Below, piece by piece: positions 23,310 to 36,224 of a stretch of DNA of 64,000 bases. The notes beneath the pieces are model-generated. The model was not told the origin of the DNA. It searched no databases and was given only the letters and a program-made list of their open reading frames with translations. Positions within the stretch are counted from its first letter, which is position 1, and the number at the start of each line of letters is the position of its first letter. Source of the DNA: Rhizophagus sp. LPA8_4_AMF (lineage: Eukaryota; Glomeromycota; Glomeromycetes; Glomerales; Glomeraceae); assembly GCA_021464525.1 (NCBI GenBank), contig JADRCO010000009.1, positions 21,112 through 85,111 of the forward strand, read 5' to 3'. The translations under genes and the position numbers were made by a program.

Positions 23310-23615
23310 ATGAAGATTACGATTTGCATATTTACGGTCCTTTTTTTGTCGGGATTATTATTATCAGAACAACAGGAAGCGCCAGTGGAAAACAAAAGCT
23401 TATTTCTCTCCGACCATCCGCAATTGTTCATCATTCTTGGATTCTTAGTTTACATCACCAAAAAAGACGCGTCATCCTCATTGATAGACATTTCGGTATT
23501 CCCGCCGATCCATTATGGAGACAAGCATGGGCAAAAACACAAATCATTTTTATTTTTAAATTTTTTTTCTTTTCTATCATTTCCTTTTTTTATTATTATT
23601 TTCATAAATTGGTAG
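23310..23615 (+). CDS. Possible small secreted or membrane protein, 101 aa
   Basis: The ATG at 23310 opens a 101-aa frame. It begins with a good signal-peptide-like segment: MKITICIFTVLFLSGLLLS, a charged start, hydrophobic core and small residues, followed by EQQEAPVENKS. A second hydrophobic stretch (LFIILGFLVYI) and a very hydrophobic Phe/Ile-rich C-terminus follow. The C-terminus lies in T-rich DNA and may be past a real splice site or not translated at all. An overlapping frame of similar length exists, but it starts at TTG and lacks a signal-like start. Small secreted proteins are common in mycorrhizal fungi, but no family is recognised and the frame is short. Confidence 0.3.
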   Translation: MKITICIFTVLFLSGLLLSEQQEAPVENKSLFLSDHPQLFIILGFLVYITKKDASSSLIDISVFPPIHYGDKHGQKHKSFLFLNFFSFLSFPFFIIIFINW

Positions 23616-24585
23616 ACTAAGGGGTTTATTTTTGTACTTCAGCGAATAATTTGTATGGCATTATTCTCCCTCCCTCTCCCTTACCCTCAAACAACAAAAT
23701 TCGAGATTCATTCAATAATAACAATAATAACAATATATCTGAACGTTTCTAATCGCTATCTTTTCAATTCAATTAAATTAATGGTGTAAGTTCGTCCTTA
23801 TTTCCTTTGATTGTGGGATCTAAGGCTATTATCCAAAAATCAAATTATATTATTGTGTATATTTTCAGTGTACGAATGGATAATGCTACCTATAAATATT
23901 AAGAATGATGTTCTTAAGGATTTGGACATAATATCTTAAATTTATCACAGGTAATTCTTGTTAATAATATATCTGATCAAGTTATTTATATGCATCTTAC
24001 CATATAAATTATTATGATATCAAGTTTACCATACCAGATTTCCCTTCTGAGATTTTAACCAAAATGTCTCAAAAAGAAATATGGTAAGCATTATTTTCCT
24101 GATTCATCTAATGAATTAATTTAATCTCGGTTGTTTTTGTTCCCGAGAAATATTATCTAAGCATTTAGCAAGTTTTTATGGAATTTTTACGAGTTTAAAA
24201 CAACCAAAAAAGTTTGGGATGATTTAACTTAGTTAGAATTTTTAAACTGTGGCGCTTAAAGAGAAAACTTATTTGTTACACAAAATAAAGATTTTGATTT
24301 CCTAGTAAACTTTATTTCCTAAACGCGTGATTCATATAAAAAATTTTTTCTTTGTGAAACACTCAGCTGTTTTTGTGTGTAATGATCGGACACAAATAAT
24401 TTCCGATCTTGGAAGCTGAAATAAATTTCTTTGCTAAGCCACAATAATCATATGATTTCAATTTTTTTTTTTTTTAAAAAAAAAATTTTTTTCGTTCTCG
24501 AAAACAATAGGCAATAAAATTCATTTTGTTAATAGTTTTTTTTTTACTTTTTTCTTTTTCAAAAAAAAAAAAATTTTTGTAAATT
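23616..24585. other. Intergenic region upstream of GET2
   Basis: About 970 bp with no supported gene. A T-run directly followed by an A-run at about 24461-24483, and further T and A runs up to 24577, lie just upstream of the GET2 start and may act as poly(dA:dT) promoter elements. A very short frame, ATG TCT CAA AAA GAA ATA TG|GTAAGC at 24063, resembles a tiny first exon, but no partner exon was found. Confidence 0.4.
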
Positions 24586-26280
24586 ATGACAGAAGAAAGT
24601 TCAAATGTAGAAAATCTTCCAAATGTTAATGAAAATGAACAACCTAACCCACCCAAAAAGAGCAGATCTGTTAGTGATGCTGAAAGACGTAGAGCAAGGA
24701 GAGAAAGAAAAATCTTAAATGATGCTGGTAGTAGATTGCATCGTATAACAGCCACTCATAATACTAGTTTTAATACAGTAGGAGAAACTTCTTCTACTTT
24801 AAGTTCACCTTTTGTTAGTAGGAAATCGTCCCCTCAGCCTAGTCTAAAATCTTCCCCAACTAGCATTGAACCACCAGAAAATCCATTCTCACCGAGAAGA
24901 AGGAATACAGGAAATCTTGGTATGTGATTTTTAAATTAGATTGCGAAATTATAAATTCATTATGGTGTGTTTAGAAGGATAGAATAATTGAATTTTGAAT
25001 CAAGATTTTTATTTTTTTAAAAAAAATTTAAATAGTAAAAATTTGTAAAAAAAAATTGTAAATATTTTCAGATATTAATAAATTATCATTTTTTTCTAAT
25101 TTTAAAAATTTTTGTTAATATTATTTATGATGATCTTACTATAAAACATCGAATCCTTAAAAAAAATGGTTGGTTCTCGTGTAGAACCTTTAACGTCGAC
25201 TCAATCAGATGCAAGTATAGCTACTGAAAGAACATTTCCTCGTGTAAGAGTTAGTAGCGATGCCGAACTTCCAGATTGGTCTGGAGGACCACTACCGCAA
25301 AATTTTTCACAGGAGGATAATAAATCAGCTCGTCCGATAACACAAACCAGATTTACTCTACCAACTTCGATTCCTCCAACAATACCAACAATACCAACAA
25401 TATCCGATTTGTTAGGTGAAGATGAACCAAATGGATACATTGATCAAGATGAGCATATTCGTCAATTTTTTGGTAACTTAAATGCAGGAAATTATCAGAG
25501 AAGAAATAGCAGTACTACTTCATTAGCTTCAACTATTGGAGGTAGTGAATGTCAATATAATCCACTTTTAACTGCACAGGATGAATATGTTCAACAAGAT
25601 ATTTTGCAACAACAACAGCAATTACAACAAATTCCTTTTCCTTTTCAACAATTTTTTAGTCCATTTGGAAGTGCAAGTCAACAACAAAATTTGGATTTAC
25701 AATCGAAATTATGGCAAGTTATACATTTTGGTGCAATGATATTGTTGGGCCGTTTAATTGTTTGGAAAGAATTATTGAGAGAGAAAGGTGCTTGGAACAG
25801 ATTTTATTTATTAAGTTATGAAAGACCCGAAGATATAATCGCTACTGAAAGGATTCCATCTATGGTAGTATTTTAAGTAAATCTGTAATTAAAGACTTTC
25901 TTGTGCATATATTGAATAATTTTTAAACTTACATCAATTTATTAAAATAGGGTGCATTTTGGTATTTTATAACTGTGGAACTTATATTACAATCTTCTAA
26001 AATATTCTTTCAACAGGTAATAATTTTTAAGTTCATCAATTCTTAGACGTAATATTGTATATGCTTAACATAATTTAATATTATATGATAGGATCGAGTA
26101 TTTCAAAGTTCAACATTAGTTCAATTTGCACGTAAATTACCTGCACCATTTTCTGATGTACTTACTGTATTATTAAGATATAATTTAATTTGGAATAGTC
26201 TTTGGGAAGATATTTGTATACTGGTATTTACTGTTGGATTTACTATAATGATTTCTCCTTTCGTGAGTTATTTTGGTTAG
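24586..26280 (+). CDS. GET2: GET complex subunit GET2-like (CAML-like) ER receptor
   Basis: ER membrane receptor subunit that recruits Get3 to insert tail-anchored proteins. Four exons, 24586-24919, 25185-25864, 25951-26016 and 26092-26280, close in frame to 422 aa. The N-terminus (about residues 28-60) carries the Get3-recruiting signature SDAERRRARRERKILNDAGS followed by RLHRITAT, matching the positively charged Get2/CAML motif. A long Ser/Pro- and Gln-rich linker of about 220 residues follows, then the C-terminal membrane domain. TM segments are seen around LWQVIHFGAMILLGRLIVW, FWYFITVELILQS and ICILVFTVGFTIMISPFV. The exon 2 start uses a GTGTAG acceptor at 25184, chosen because it keeps the frame and avoids a stop. 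The gene converges on TEL2 (202 bp apart). The family call rests mainly on the N-terminal motif plus the three C-terminal TMs. Confidence 0.8.
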
Positions 26281-26482
26281 GATTTTCTTTGGAGATGGAT
26301 TTGTAGAAGTTAATAAATTTAAATTATTGCTATTTCTGTGATATATTTGTGACCAACAACTGTATTTAGACATTGTGATAACATATTGTGTAATATTTGT
26401 AAGTGTAAAAAAAAGTATACTTTTGGAAATTATGAATAAATATTATACTATTTATTTGTACTTGTAATATTTTAAATTATAA

Positions 26483-29400
26483 TTATGTAATTGGTAATAA
26501 GTTACCCATTAATAATACTTGATATTCTTTAATAATTTCTTTGATTTTAACTAAAACCCATGCAGCCATTGATTGTACTTGTTCGTTTATTTTACTTTCA
26601 AATATAACTTTAAAAAAAATTTTTAAAGAAATTATTATTAATATTAATAAGTCCAATTGCAATTTTAAGAAGGTTAAGAATTAACATACTTGTAACCCAT
26701 TGTTGTGATTCAACCAATTCTTTACCAAATGATTCTGCTAATTCCCTTTCTGATAATACGTTAAGTATCGCACTTATTCCAAACAATATTGAAGATAATA
26801 CAGCTGGATCATCAAAAAATCTCAAAGAAAATATCAAATCCCAAAATTCACGCGTAATTTGTGAAAGAGAAATAGTGTTTACTATATTGAGAAGAAAATG
26901 GGTTTTGTTATTAAAATTTTCAAAAAAATATTATTTATTATTAACAAAGTAGAAAACTTACTTGAACATTGAACAATTATACCTAACGTAGTGACATATC
27001 TTTGAACTAAAGTAGGATCATTCATAAAGTTACCACGACTCCTAAAAAAAGACGAGTCAACGGAAATTAAAAATTTTTCATCATTCTGAAATTGTTGATA
27101 TTATTTTCTACCTATCACGTGCAAGATTCCAAAATCCAGCCGTCAGTGGGAAAAAGAAAGTTTTTGCTGCCAATTCATTAAATCTATTAACAGAAGTTGT
27201 ACGCATTGATTCGACCAAAGGTTTACTGGAAAACCTGCGAACTTTATCATTTTTTAAAGTTTTTGGAATTTCTCGAGACAAAATATCTAATTCTTTCTTA
27301 TCTTCAATGCTCTTGAATAGAAGTTAAAATATTTTAATACACGATAAAGTATGATGAGACAAAAAAATAAACCTAAACAACCTTTTTTACTTGTAGTCCA
27401 GCTAATTCTCTCGCTCCTGTTGATAATACTGACAAAATCATATATTTTTCGGCAAGAGAATATTTCTTTTCGAAAAATTGTTGAATAATATAGCTATATA
27501 TATATATATATAAATTAACAAAAAACTAATGTAATAAATTGGAGCGTTACATCAAATTAACTTACGGTACGGCAATTTTCGGACTTCCACATATAAGTGC
27601 AACCATCGCTGCGTGTCTGTTCTCTTCAAATCTATTCAAATCAAAGTTATTTTGCAATCCAATAAGGATCCTGGCTAATTCTACGGCATGATCATCTTTG
27701 AATGACAGATTTTTTTCATTAGCAGAATAAAATAAAACAAAAAAAAATGAAGGAAGCTATATGCAACCTAACTCCATTCCAAATTCTGATTTTTCCCTAA
27801 TCAAATTTTCTGCAGCCTTTAATGCTACCTCTAATTTATCTGGGTCATCTGAAGCTTTTAAATAAGATAATAGATCTATAATATAACTATATAAAATTTG
27901 AATTGTAACTATGAAATATAAAATGCAACAAAGTTTTTACAAAATAAAAAAGAAACATAAATACACTGGGGAGAGTATCTTTTTCTTCTTTGTTTGTGGA
28001 ATTGATTCAACATTGTCATCATCATCATCATCGCTTTCCTCTTTCATCGGATAGGGAACAAATTCGTCTTCATCATCAGAATCAACTACACTTTCATTAC
28101 TCTTCTCTGTTTCATAAATATATTACAACGTCAATTGTTATAATTCATTTTTGCTTAACAATTCTTGAAAGAAAAAAAATTATTTTGACCAATCTCAGCG
28201 GAGACTCCGCTCTTGACTTCATTTTGATGTGTAGCCGATTCGAGTTCATTATTGATTGTATTTCCGTTCTCTTGATAAGAGAATTTTTCTAATATCGATT
28301 CGTCGTTTAAATAATTTTAAAAAAAAATAAATATTTAAGTATTTCAAAATGAAAAGGTAGATAAATTATTATATAAGAGTTAAATTTCATATACCTTTAA
28401 CATTTTCTTCGTAGTCGATATCAGGCAGGTTTACAATTCCATCCTTAAGTTCAACCAATTGTCTTAAATAATTCACGTCTTCATCTTCAGGATTTAATTC
28501 AAAGTCTAAAACATTTTCTGATACATCAATTAATTTTGATAACATTTCTGCAGTAACCTATTTATCCATTTTTTAAAAACACGTTATTTATTTATACTTG
28601 TCACAAACGCGTAAAATCTAAATTACCCATATTTGAGCCTATATAAGTAAACAAAAGATGAATTATACACGGACCATTCCTAGTTTCCTAGATTCCTCAG
28701 ATGTACTCTGTAACCATTGAGTGATTCCAGGTGTGATTTCCCTTGAAATCGCGGCTTTTATCAAAGTAGATTTTGGAAGATATCCAAAGATTATCAGAAT
28801 GACACTTGTAATGTCTGTTAAGAAAAAATTTTTAAATAGATTTAACATTATTATTCTATTAATCATTTTTAAATATATAAACATACATATTTGCGTGGAA
28901 TTCGACGCGTGCTTAATAAACGTGGGATCGGACCAAGATGATATGAGTGTCTTAAGTAATTGTGCAAGGTCTATTTTCGGAAGTAACAGTTAAAAATTAC
29001 GCTCGGAAATAATAAAAAAAATTTTTTCTTTTAAGAAGAAAAAAGGTAATAGATACCATCATTAACATTTAATTTAAGGTTGTCTGTTTGACAAGCAATC
29101 TTTCGTAACATATCATCGAATTGATCTTGAAGTTCTCCCCAACTCAAAAAACAACAAAGAACTCGTACAATGCTAATAGGAAATAATTTTCCTCCAATAA
29201 AATATTTAAATTTAATTAAATATGATATATTTTCGCTGTTATCCTTCTCAATTAATAAACTCAGCAAAGTAGCAACTTTGCGTATTAGATAACGCGATTT
29301 ATCTGCAATAGATACAGGATTTGTAATCTTTGAAAGATCTTGACTTTGAGAATGAAGAAGAAAAGCAGTAAGAAATAGCTCAACAGTATGTGACGAAAAT

Positions 29401-30360
29401 GATGAAATGATGTTTCTCCAAATCTCGTAATATATATGAGATGTGGAATTATGAAGACGAATTAATAGCTTAGAATAAACCATTTGCGCGAGAATTTCTG
29501 TTGTTGGTTTTCAATTGTTATAAAAAATTGTAATTGGTAAATACATTCTCTTTTTGAAAAAAAAAATTTACAAATTCCCAAGTAAATTTCACACTTGAGT
29601 GTCCAATTCTGCATATTTTGGAAAATAATTCACCGCATGCAAATACTAATAATTTAGTCTCATCCTCTAAAAGTTTATTGTCAACGAAAAAATTTAGGTA
29701 AGATTTTTTTTATTAAATTATTAATTCAACATAATCAAGATTTCCAATAAAGTTGTAATACATGCCTTCCAAATCACTTTTTCCACTTTTATTATAAATA
29801 AGAAGTTCACTATCAGTCGTAAACTTATCAAATAAATTGCTATCAAATTATTCAAAACATTAAAGATAAAATAAATTGTTTAGTTTAAAATATTTTGAAT
29901 ATTTAATGGGATACGCTTCATTGAGAAAATTATTTTCTTCCATGTATCCTGAGCTCTTATCTAAAGCCATCAAATTCGCGGATCTTTCAGGTATAGAACA
30001 TATTAAACTTATAAAATCTTTCCAATTCGAATATCTTACTCTTAAATCGACTTCTTCATTCTTTAAAATAACATCAAAAAAGTCCTGAATAGTATAACCT
30101 TTCAAAAGTGAAATAATAAACTTTTGAATTGTTGTAAGTAAATAAATTTGTTGTTTACTATCTAGCTTCAAATCATCCTGTGTTTGAAATGTAGAAAAAT
30201 GAGATACTAAGACTTTCAATGAAATGCTTGCTCTTTTTGAATTTTTTGTCCCAGAAGGAACAAAATATTCTTTTATTGCATCGTTATCCTTTAAATCGTT
30301 TTGAAGAATTTGTAATTTGCCACGTAAAAGTTTTTCGGTTGAAAAATTGGTTCCTTCCAT
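26483..30360 (-). CDS. TEL2: Telomere length regulation protein TEL2 (TELO2)
   Basis: Scaffold of the TTT complex (Tel2-Tti1-Tti2), which with Hsp90/R2TP stabilises PIKK kinases such as TOR, ATM and ATR. It is split into more than a dozen short exons. The first ones are 30360-29915, 29839-29731 and from about 29663; the last ends with TAA at 26483-26485. The N-terminal part is an alpha-helical repeat. Mid-protein there is the acidic signature DSDDEDEFVPYPMKEESDDD (about 28030-28085), conserved in TELO2 and leading into the C-terminal telomere_reg-2 domain (YIIDLLSYLKASDDPDKLEV). Later blocks are FEENRHAAMVALICGSP, KYSLAEKYMILSVLSTGA and NRFNELAAKTFFFPLTAGFW. Not every junction was resolved (exons 2-4 have alternative donors). 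It is head-to-head with EDE1, 292 bp apart. Confidence 0.88.
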
Positions 30361-30652
30361 AATGAAAACGTAAAATATAACCGATTCAGATTTTTAAACT
30401 CTAAATTACAATATTTACTAGAATATTTCCATTTTGAGTCGAGATTCTAGAAATTTGTTGACGATCAAATTTTGAGCAGATCAGGACGTTTTAAACTTTT
30501 ATCTTTATACTACATAATCCCAACTCTTACAACTTTCTTTTATTGCAAGTAAACAATAAGCTTTTTGTCATAATTGAACATTTACTTTTTGGCATTGAAG
30601 CTTATTAACATTTTTATAAAAATCGAAATAATATATCGGTTTTAATATTACT
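30361..30652. promoter_or_regulatory. Shared divergent promoter region of TEL2 and EDE1
   Basis: A 292-bp region between the TEL2 start (minus strand) and EDE1 start (plus strand). Moderately AT-rich; no repeated element or clear motif was recognised. Confidence 0.45.
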
Positions 30653-33600
30653 ATGGATCTTTCTCGGTCTCCTTCCCTTATTAAAACCAAGGGTATGCGA
30701 AAGGAATAACTTCTTAACAAATAATGCTTTATATATTAACAAGCGCTCAAGGAAAGTGTTTGAATTATGATTCTTTTTTTATTAATAAAAAGGGCCAGAA
30801 ATTACTCTTTCAAATGAAGAAAAACATGCATATAGCCAGCTTTTTCAAGTTGCTGATGAAGAGAACAAAGGTGTGATTTCTGGACAAAGTGCTGTTAAAC
30901 TCTTTGTGAAATCTCATTTGCCATCGTCAGTTCTTGGCAATGTATGTAAATAATTAGCATATAATTAATGCAATTTTAGTTATTTCTGACTAAAAAATTT
31001 TTTTTGATTATCAAATAAAATTCATATAGATCTGGCAAATTGCCGATAGTGAAAATAAAGGTTTTTTAACACAACAAAGTTTTAGTGTTGCTTTAAAGTT
31101 GATCGCTCAGGTACAAAATGGTAAATCGCCTGATCCGTCTAACCTTAACACCGGTAAATAAGAATACTGTGTCAATATTTATTAAATTGCACATATGATA
31201 AAACTTTGATTTTTTTTTTTGTTTATATATTAGAAGTACCTATTCCTCGGTTTGAGGGTATTGACATTGAACCATATAAAAAGCCGGAACAAAATAATAT
31301 AATTATTACAATTATTACAGATGAAGATCGTGAAAGATATAAAGACATGTTTTATAAGCTTAATCCGACTAATGGCATTTTAGAGGGTATTTCAGTTCTT
31401 TAAATATATATAAATTTATAATTATTTTGTCTTTGATGGATTAACACAAGTATTATTCAGGTGAAAAAGCTAAAGACTTTTTCATGAGATCAAAGTTAAA
31501 TGTTGAAAAGCTTGGTCAGATTTGGTATTTATTATAGTGTTGCATTACTTTCTTTTCATTAAAATGAATAATTGTTTTATTTATTTAATTATTAAGGACA
31601 TTGGCTGATACAAAAATGCGCGGAAAATTGGATTTGCCAGAGTTTATTATAGCTATGCATCTTATACAACAAACTATGAAGGGTTCAATTAAAACACTTC
31701 CTTCTGAACTCCCCAGCGGATTTTATGAAATGGCATCAGGGACAGGAATAAATACTCCAGTTTCTCCGCCGATTTTTGCTAGAAATTTGAGTTCACCTAG
31801 ACCAGGACAATCTCCTGTTACAAGACACATGACATTAGATTCAGGTACAATAACACCATCTATTTTTCAGGATATTCCATGGGATGTGACGGAAAGAGAG
31901 AAAGCATCATTTGATCGGCTTTTTGATGAAGAAAATAAAAATGGCTATATTACAGGTTTTTATATCGTGCTATCTTTTCTTTAGTTAAGAATTTAAGAAT
32001 AGCAAAAGCTAGGATATTATAATTAACTTTTAGAAAATATGAAATACTACAGGCGAAGGGGCTGCAAATTTCTTTATGAAGTCAAAACTGCATCCAGATC
32101 AGTTGGCTCAGATATGGTTGATATTATTTTTATCATTTGAAAAGAAAAAAAAAGAAAATTAAATTTCTTATTTAAACTTTTTAAAGGGATCTTGCAGACA
32201 TTAATAAATCTGGCCGTCTCAGCAGAGAGGAATTTGCAGTCGCTATGCATTTAATTACTAAAAAAATAGCTGGTGTACCACTACCTACACGTTTACCTGA
32301 TAGTCTAATTCCGCCATCAATGCGACCTGTGGCCGGTAATGGTTTATAAAGTTTTTTGTCTTACATTATCATTAATTACACGAGAACTAATATTTGTATA
32401 AATTTGTCCATTATTTTTGAGTATAGCGAGCCCATTTAATGATTTAAAAAGGTCAGCAACGATGAGTAATAAACCAAGTAGACCACATACTTCTCAACCA
32501 AGTGAATCGGATTTATTTTTTGAATCATTACAACACACCGCCGCTTCCACATCTAGTCCATTTTTTCCAAGTACAGCTTCTCAAAGTAAAATATTCCTTA
32601 TCATATTTATTAACATTAAATTAATGAAAGTAACTTTTAGCTTTAATATATACTTATTTTTCTCAAATTGTGACAGGTGGGAACGAATTTGATTTGCTTG
32701 GTGACACCGATATAAGTACCAAGATTGCACTCGAGAGCGGAGAAATAAAAAATTACAAACTACAGTCCGAAAAATTGAACAAAGCTATTACTGACCTTAA
32801 AACTAATCGGGAGAATGTAGACTCTAATATTTCTTCATTAGTTACGCAAAAGCAAGATATGATGACACAGCTTTCGCAAATTCGTACATTATATGAATCG
32901 GAAGCCAAAGTTATGCGAGAGGTTCAAGCTAAATATGAATTAGAACATGAAAGTTTTGAGCGGGCTAGACAAGAACTTTTACAGGCAGAAAATGCCTTTA
33001 AAGCATTACAATCAGAAAGAGATCAATTACAAGCCAATATTCAGAAGGATCGGGATGAGACACTTGATATCAAGAGAAGAATGAGAATTATGGAAGAGGA
33101 AACTGTGTCAATTAAAGTTGAGATAGAAAAGTACAAAAAAGATGAAAAACAACAAAAAGGAATTCTGGATATTAATAGGAAGCAGTTAGCGGCTGTTGAA
33201 GGAGAAAAGGAAAAAGCATTTAAAACCTTGCAAGGCCTCGAAGACAAGAACCTACAATCGGATGAAATTAATGATCCATTTGGTAATGGGTCTTTTACAC
33301 CTCTAGCATTTAATCCATCAAATACCACGCAAGGGCCAGGAATTTCAACTTCTCAACCGATTGTTGACTTCAATGATTTCCAAAAACCGTCTAATCATAG
33401 CCACCATGGGTCTCTATCTTCAATAAGTGGATCTCGTGTGAAAAGATCAATGTCAAATGCATCCATAGCTTCTAATTCGACTTTAGGAAATTCAAGCATC
33501 AAATCAGCACCTTTGAATAATAACAAATCTGATGAACTTTCGTTTGATAAACCTATAACGGTAGCAAGTTCTAAACCTTCTGAATTCGAAAACTTTTTAA

Positions 33601-34871
33601 GCGATCAATTATCGAATACTCCACAGGAGATTATAACTAATGCTGAAAATAATAAAGTTAATCCCTTTGATTCTACTTTCAATGATCCTTTCGGTATGGT
33701 TAGTAATGATCAAACTAATAAGTCAATTCAAAATACTGAAGAAAGTACGACAAAGCAAGACATATTTAAAGAAAGTGAAAAAAGTGAAGCAGATCCGTTT
33801 GCAAATATAAATAACGTTCCAACACCCGGAAAACCTGTTTCGAATAATGATGATTTAAGTTCTGATTCATTTACAAAGGAATTTCCATCCATAGAAGAAC
33901 TTGAAGCTTCTATGACTAATGCATCTAATTCAGGGTTTGATAACAATTTTACTAGTTTGATAACCAATAATGAAAAAAAAGATGATAACTTAAAGGATGC
34001 GAATAATTTGATGGAAACGATTCAAAATGAAAAATCTGACAATACTTTTTCTATTGGTACCACTGCGGAAGCTGTGTCGGTAAATAATATGGAAATCAAT
34101 ACTGATAACAAAGATACAAACAATACTTCTAACAAGGAATCTGAATCACCTTTTTCTATTTTTGCGGATTCGACAGAATCTGCTGAAACTGCTTTTCCAC
34201 CACTTCAGGATCCCGATGCTTGGGTTTCTATAGAAAGTTCAAAATCTTTCGCACCGCAAGATGAGTTTGATGCAGCTTTTGGTGATTTAACTGAAGCAAA
34301 AGTTACCAAAACTCCTCCAATTGAGTTTGATACTGGGTTTGATGATGCGGATTTTGAAGAAGATGTTAATTTTACGTTCGATGCACCTACAACTTTTACA
34401 AAATCTTCTTCAACTAGCAATAACAATACTCTTACATCTTTTAAAACTAACAATTTTGCGAAATCTTCACTAGATTTTGATAAAGACGAAAATTTATTCG
34501 ATGATTTTGATCCATTTCCACCAAACGCACCATCTTCCAATAAACCCAAAGCTAATCTTGACGCAGCATTTGGTGGTATTTCTGCGGAACCTTCTAAAAC
34601 AAATTTCGACGACTTTGGTTTCGAAGATGCCTTTTCAGAGTTTATACCAACTGATAAAAAATCAACAACTAATACGTCAATAAAAGCTTCAACATCATCT
34701 CAGCCAAAATTACAGCTAACTAGTTCAGCAAACTCTATTGAAGATGATGATGTTGACGATGTAAAACGACTTACAGCTATGGGTTATAGCAGAGACAGAG
34801 TTGTTAAAGCTCTTGAACAAAATAATTATGATTTTGAAAATTCACTAAATTTCTTAGTTGAAAATTCATGA
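30653..34871 (+). CDS. EDE1: EDE1/Eps15-like endocytic scaffold
   Basis: Early-arriving scaffold of clathrin-mediated endocytosis. Ten exons close in frame to 1151 aa: 30653-30692, 30793-30941, 31030-31153, 31234-31386, 31461-31524, 31597-31955, 32053-32116, 32187-32335, 32427-32585, 32677-34871. Three EH domains are visible, each with the NPF-pocket tryptophan: [22 protein letters not shown] and [11 protein letters not shown], spread over about residues 15-365. A coiled coil follows (about 425-610, rich in Lys, Glu, Gln and Leu). A long disordered region has DPF- and NPF-type motifs ([19 protein letters not shown]). The C-terminal UBA domain contains [20 protein letters not shown] and ends at residue 1151. 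Domain order EH-EH-EH-coiled coil-UBA equals yeast Ede1, which is somewhat longer. Confidence 0.95.
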
Positions 34872-36224
34872 TTCTTTTGATGTAATTTAAATATGCAACT
34901 TATACATACAATTATCTCCTGGATTGAATATTTAATATCTAATCTAGGCTTAGTCCAATACAAATCAGATTTTAATTTATGAATACGTATTTAGTAATTA
35001 TTTCTTTATGATAAATTATTATGAAAAGTTGATTTGATACAAAACTTTATAAGTTAGTAAATTAAATTCTTAAGCTGAAGAAAAACCTTTTTATTTATTA
35101 TTTTATAATTCTTGTAAGGTTAATAAATTTATGAAAAATCGCATTTTTTAAATTTTACGTTGAATTATTCATTATGTTTATCTAAATTATACTTCAATAG
35201 ACTCTTCAAATTAAACTATGTATTGTAAACTGATGGATCCCGCTATTTACAATAATGTTAATCAAAAAAGTTAAAAGGTCAAGAAAATGTAGAATCGTGA
35301 GCCAACATATGTAATTATTCAGATTAGTTTTTTTCAATATTAATATTCTTAAATTATAATTCAAACTAAATTATCATAGTTGTGATTATAGATTCCAAAG
35401 ATTAATGTTGATACTTTCACTGCGTATATCCAGTTTCGCTTGTCAGTTATCAAAAACTAGTCTTTTTGCGAGCTAGAGAAATTTCGCAAAATTAATATCT
35501 ACAAGTTAGGGCAACAAAACGGTGGTTTGATTTGATCGAATTTTGTGTAACACACCAAAAAAAGGGAATTCAAGAGAATTTCAGTGATTACTTCAATTTT
35601 TGCTAAAACTGAAAAAATGAAAGTTTAAATTTACCAAATTTTTCTTATTGTAATGATGTGATAGCACAATTTTTGAAAACATAGTCGACTCAATCAAGAT
35701 ATAAAATCTGATTTTAACTCACGATTACGTAAAACCCAGCTATAACAACGCCTCGTAGAGAAAACAATGGTCTGAAGCCACGAGAAAGATAGGATATGTC
35801 CTAGTTCATTAACAACTTACGCATTACTGTTAAGCTCGAACATTTTACGTACCGGTACAAGATCGGTTGATAAAGAGACTATGTTAAAGAGATACATTAT
35901 ACTGTATATGGACACACACAGAAAGTATAGAAAGTATGCACCTCAATTTGGATATTTTGTTATATCCGATAGGTATGATAATATCCGATAAGTGTGACTT
36001 AACAACTGGTTTTTGTGTAATTTATTTTATCGAAAACTAACTATATTATGATAAATTATGGCTTATTTGCTTCTTTCCTCTTTTAAATCAATTTTCACGT
36101 AAATTCGATCTACCAAAGGTAGATCAATTTGATTATCTGATAATGAGGTTTGTTACGTATTGTGTAACAATAATGTGCGTCATATAAGTACTTTCTGGAT
36201 TTTTTTTTTCTTTTCAAAATAGAC
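34872..36224. other. Intergenic region between EDE1 and the F-box gene
   Basis: About 1.35 kb, AT-rich, with no supported gene. It holds several short inverted repeats, such as GATCTACC..GGTAGATC near 36107-36125 and TGTGTAACACA near 35544-35554. A direct repeat ATATCCGATA..TGT occurs near 35964 and 35981. Nothing more can be said from sequence. Confidence 0.4.

Noticed and set aside
23303-23620. Overlapping 105-aa frame at the small secreted protein locus
   Set aside because: It starts at TTG and has no signal-peptide-like start; the overlapping ATG frame is better.
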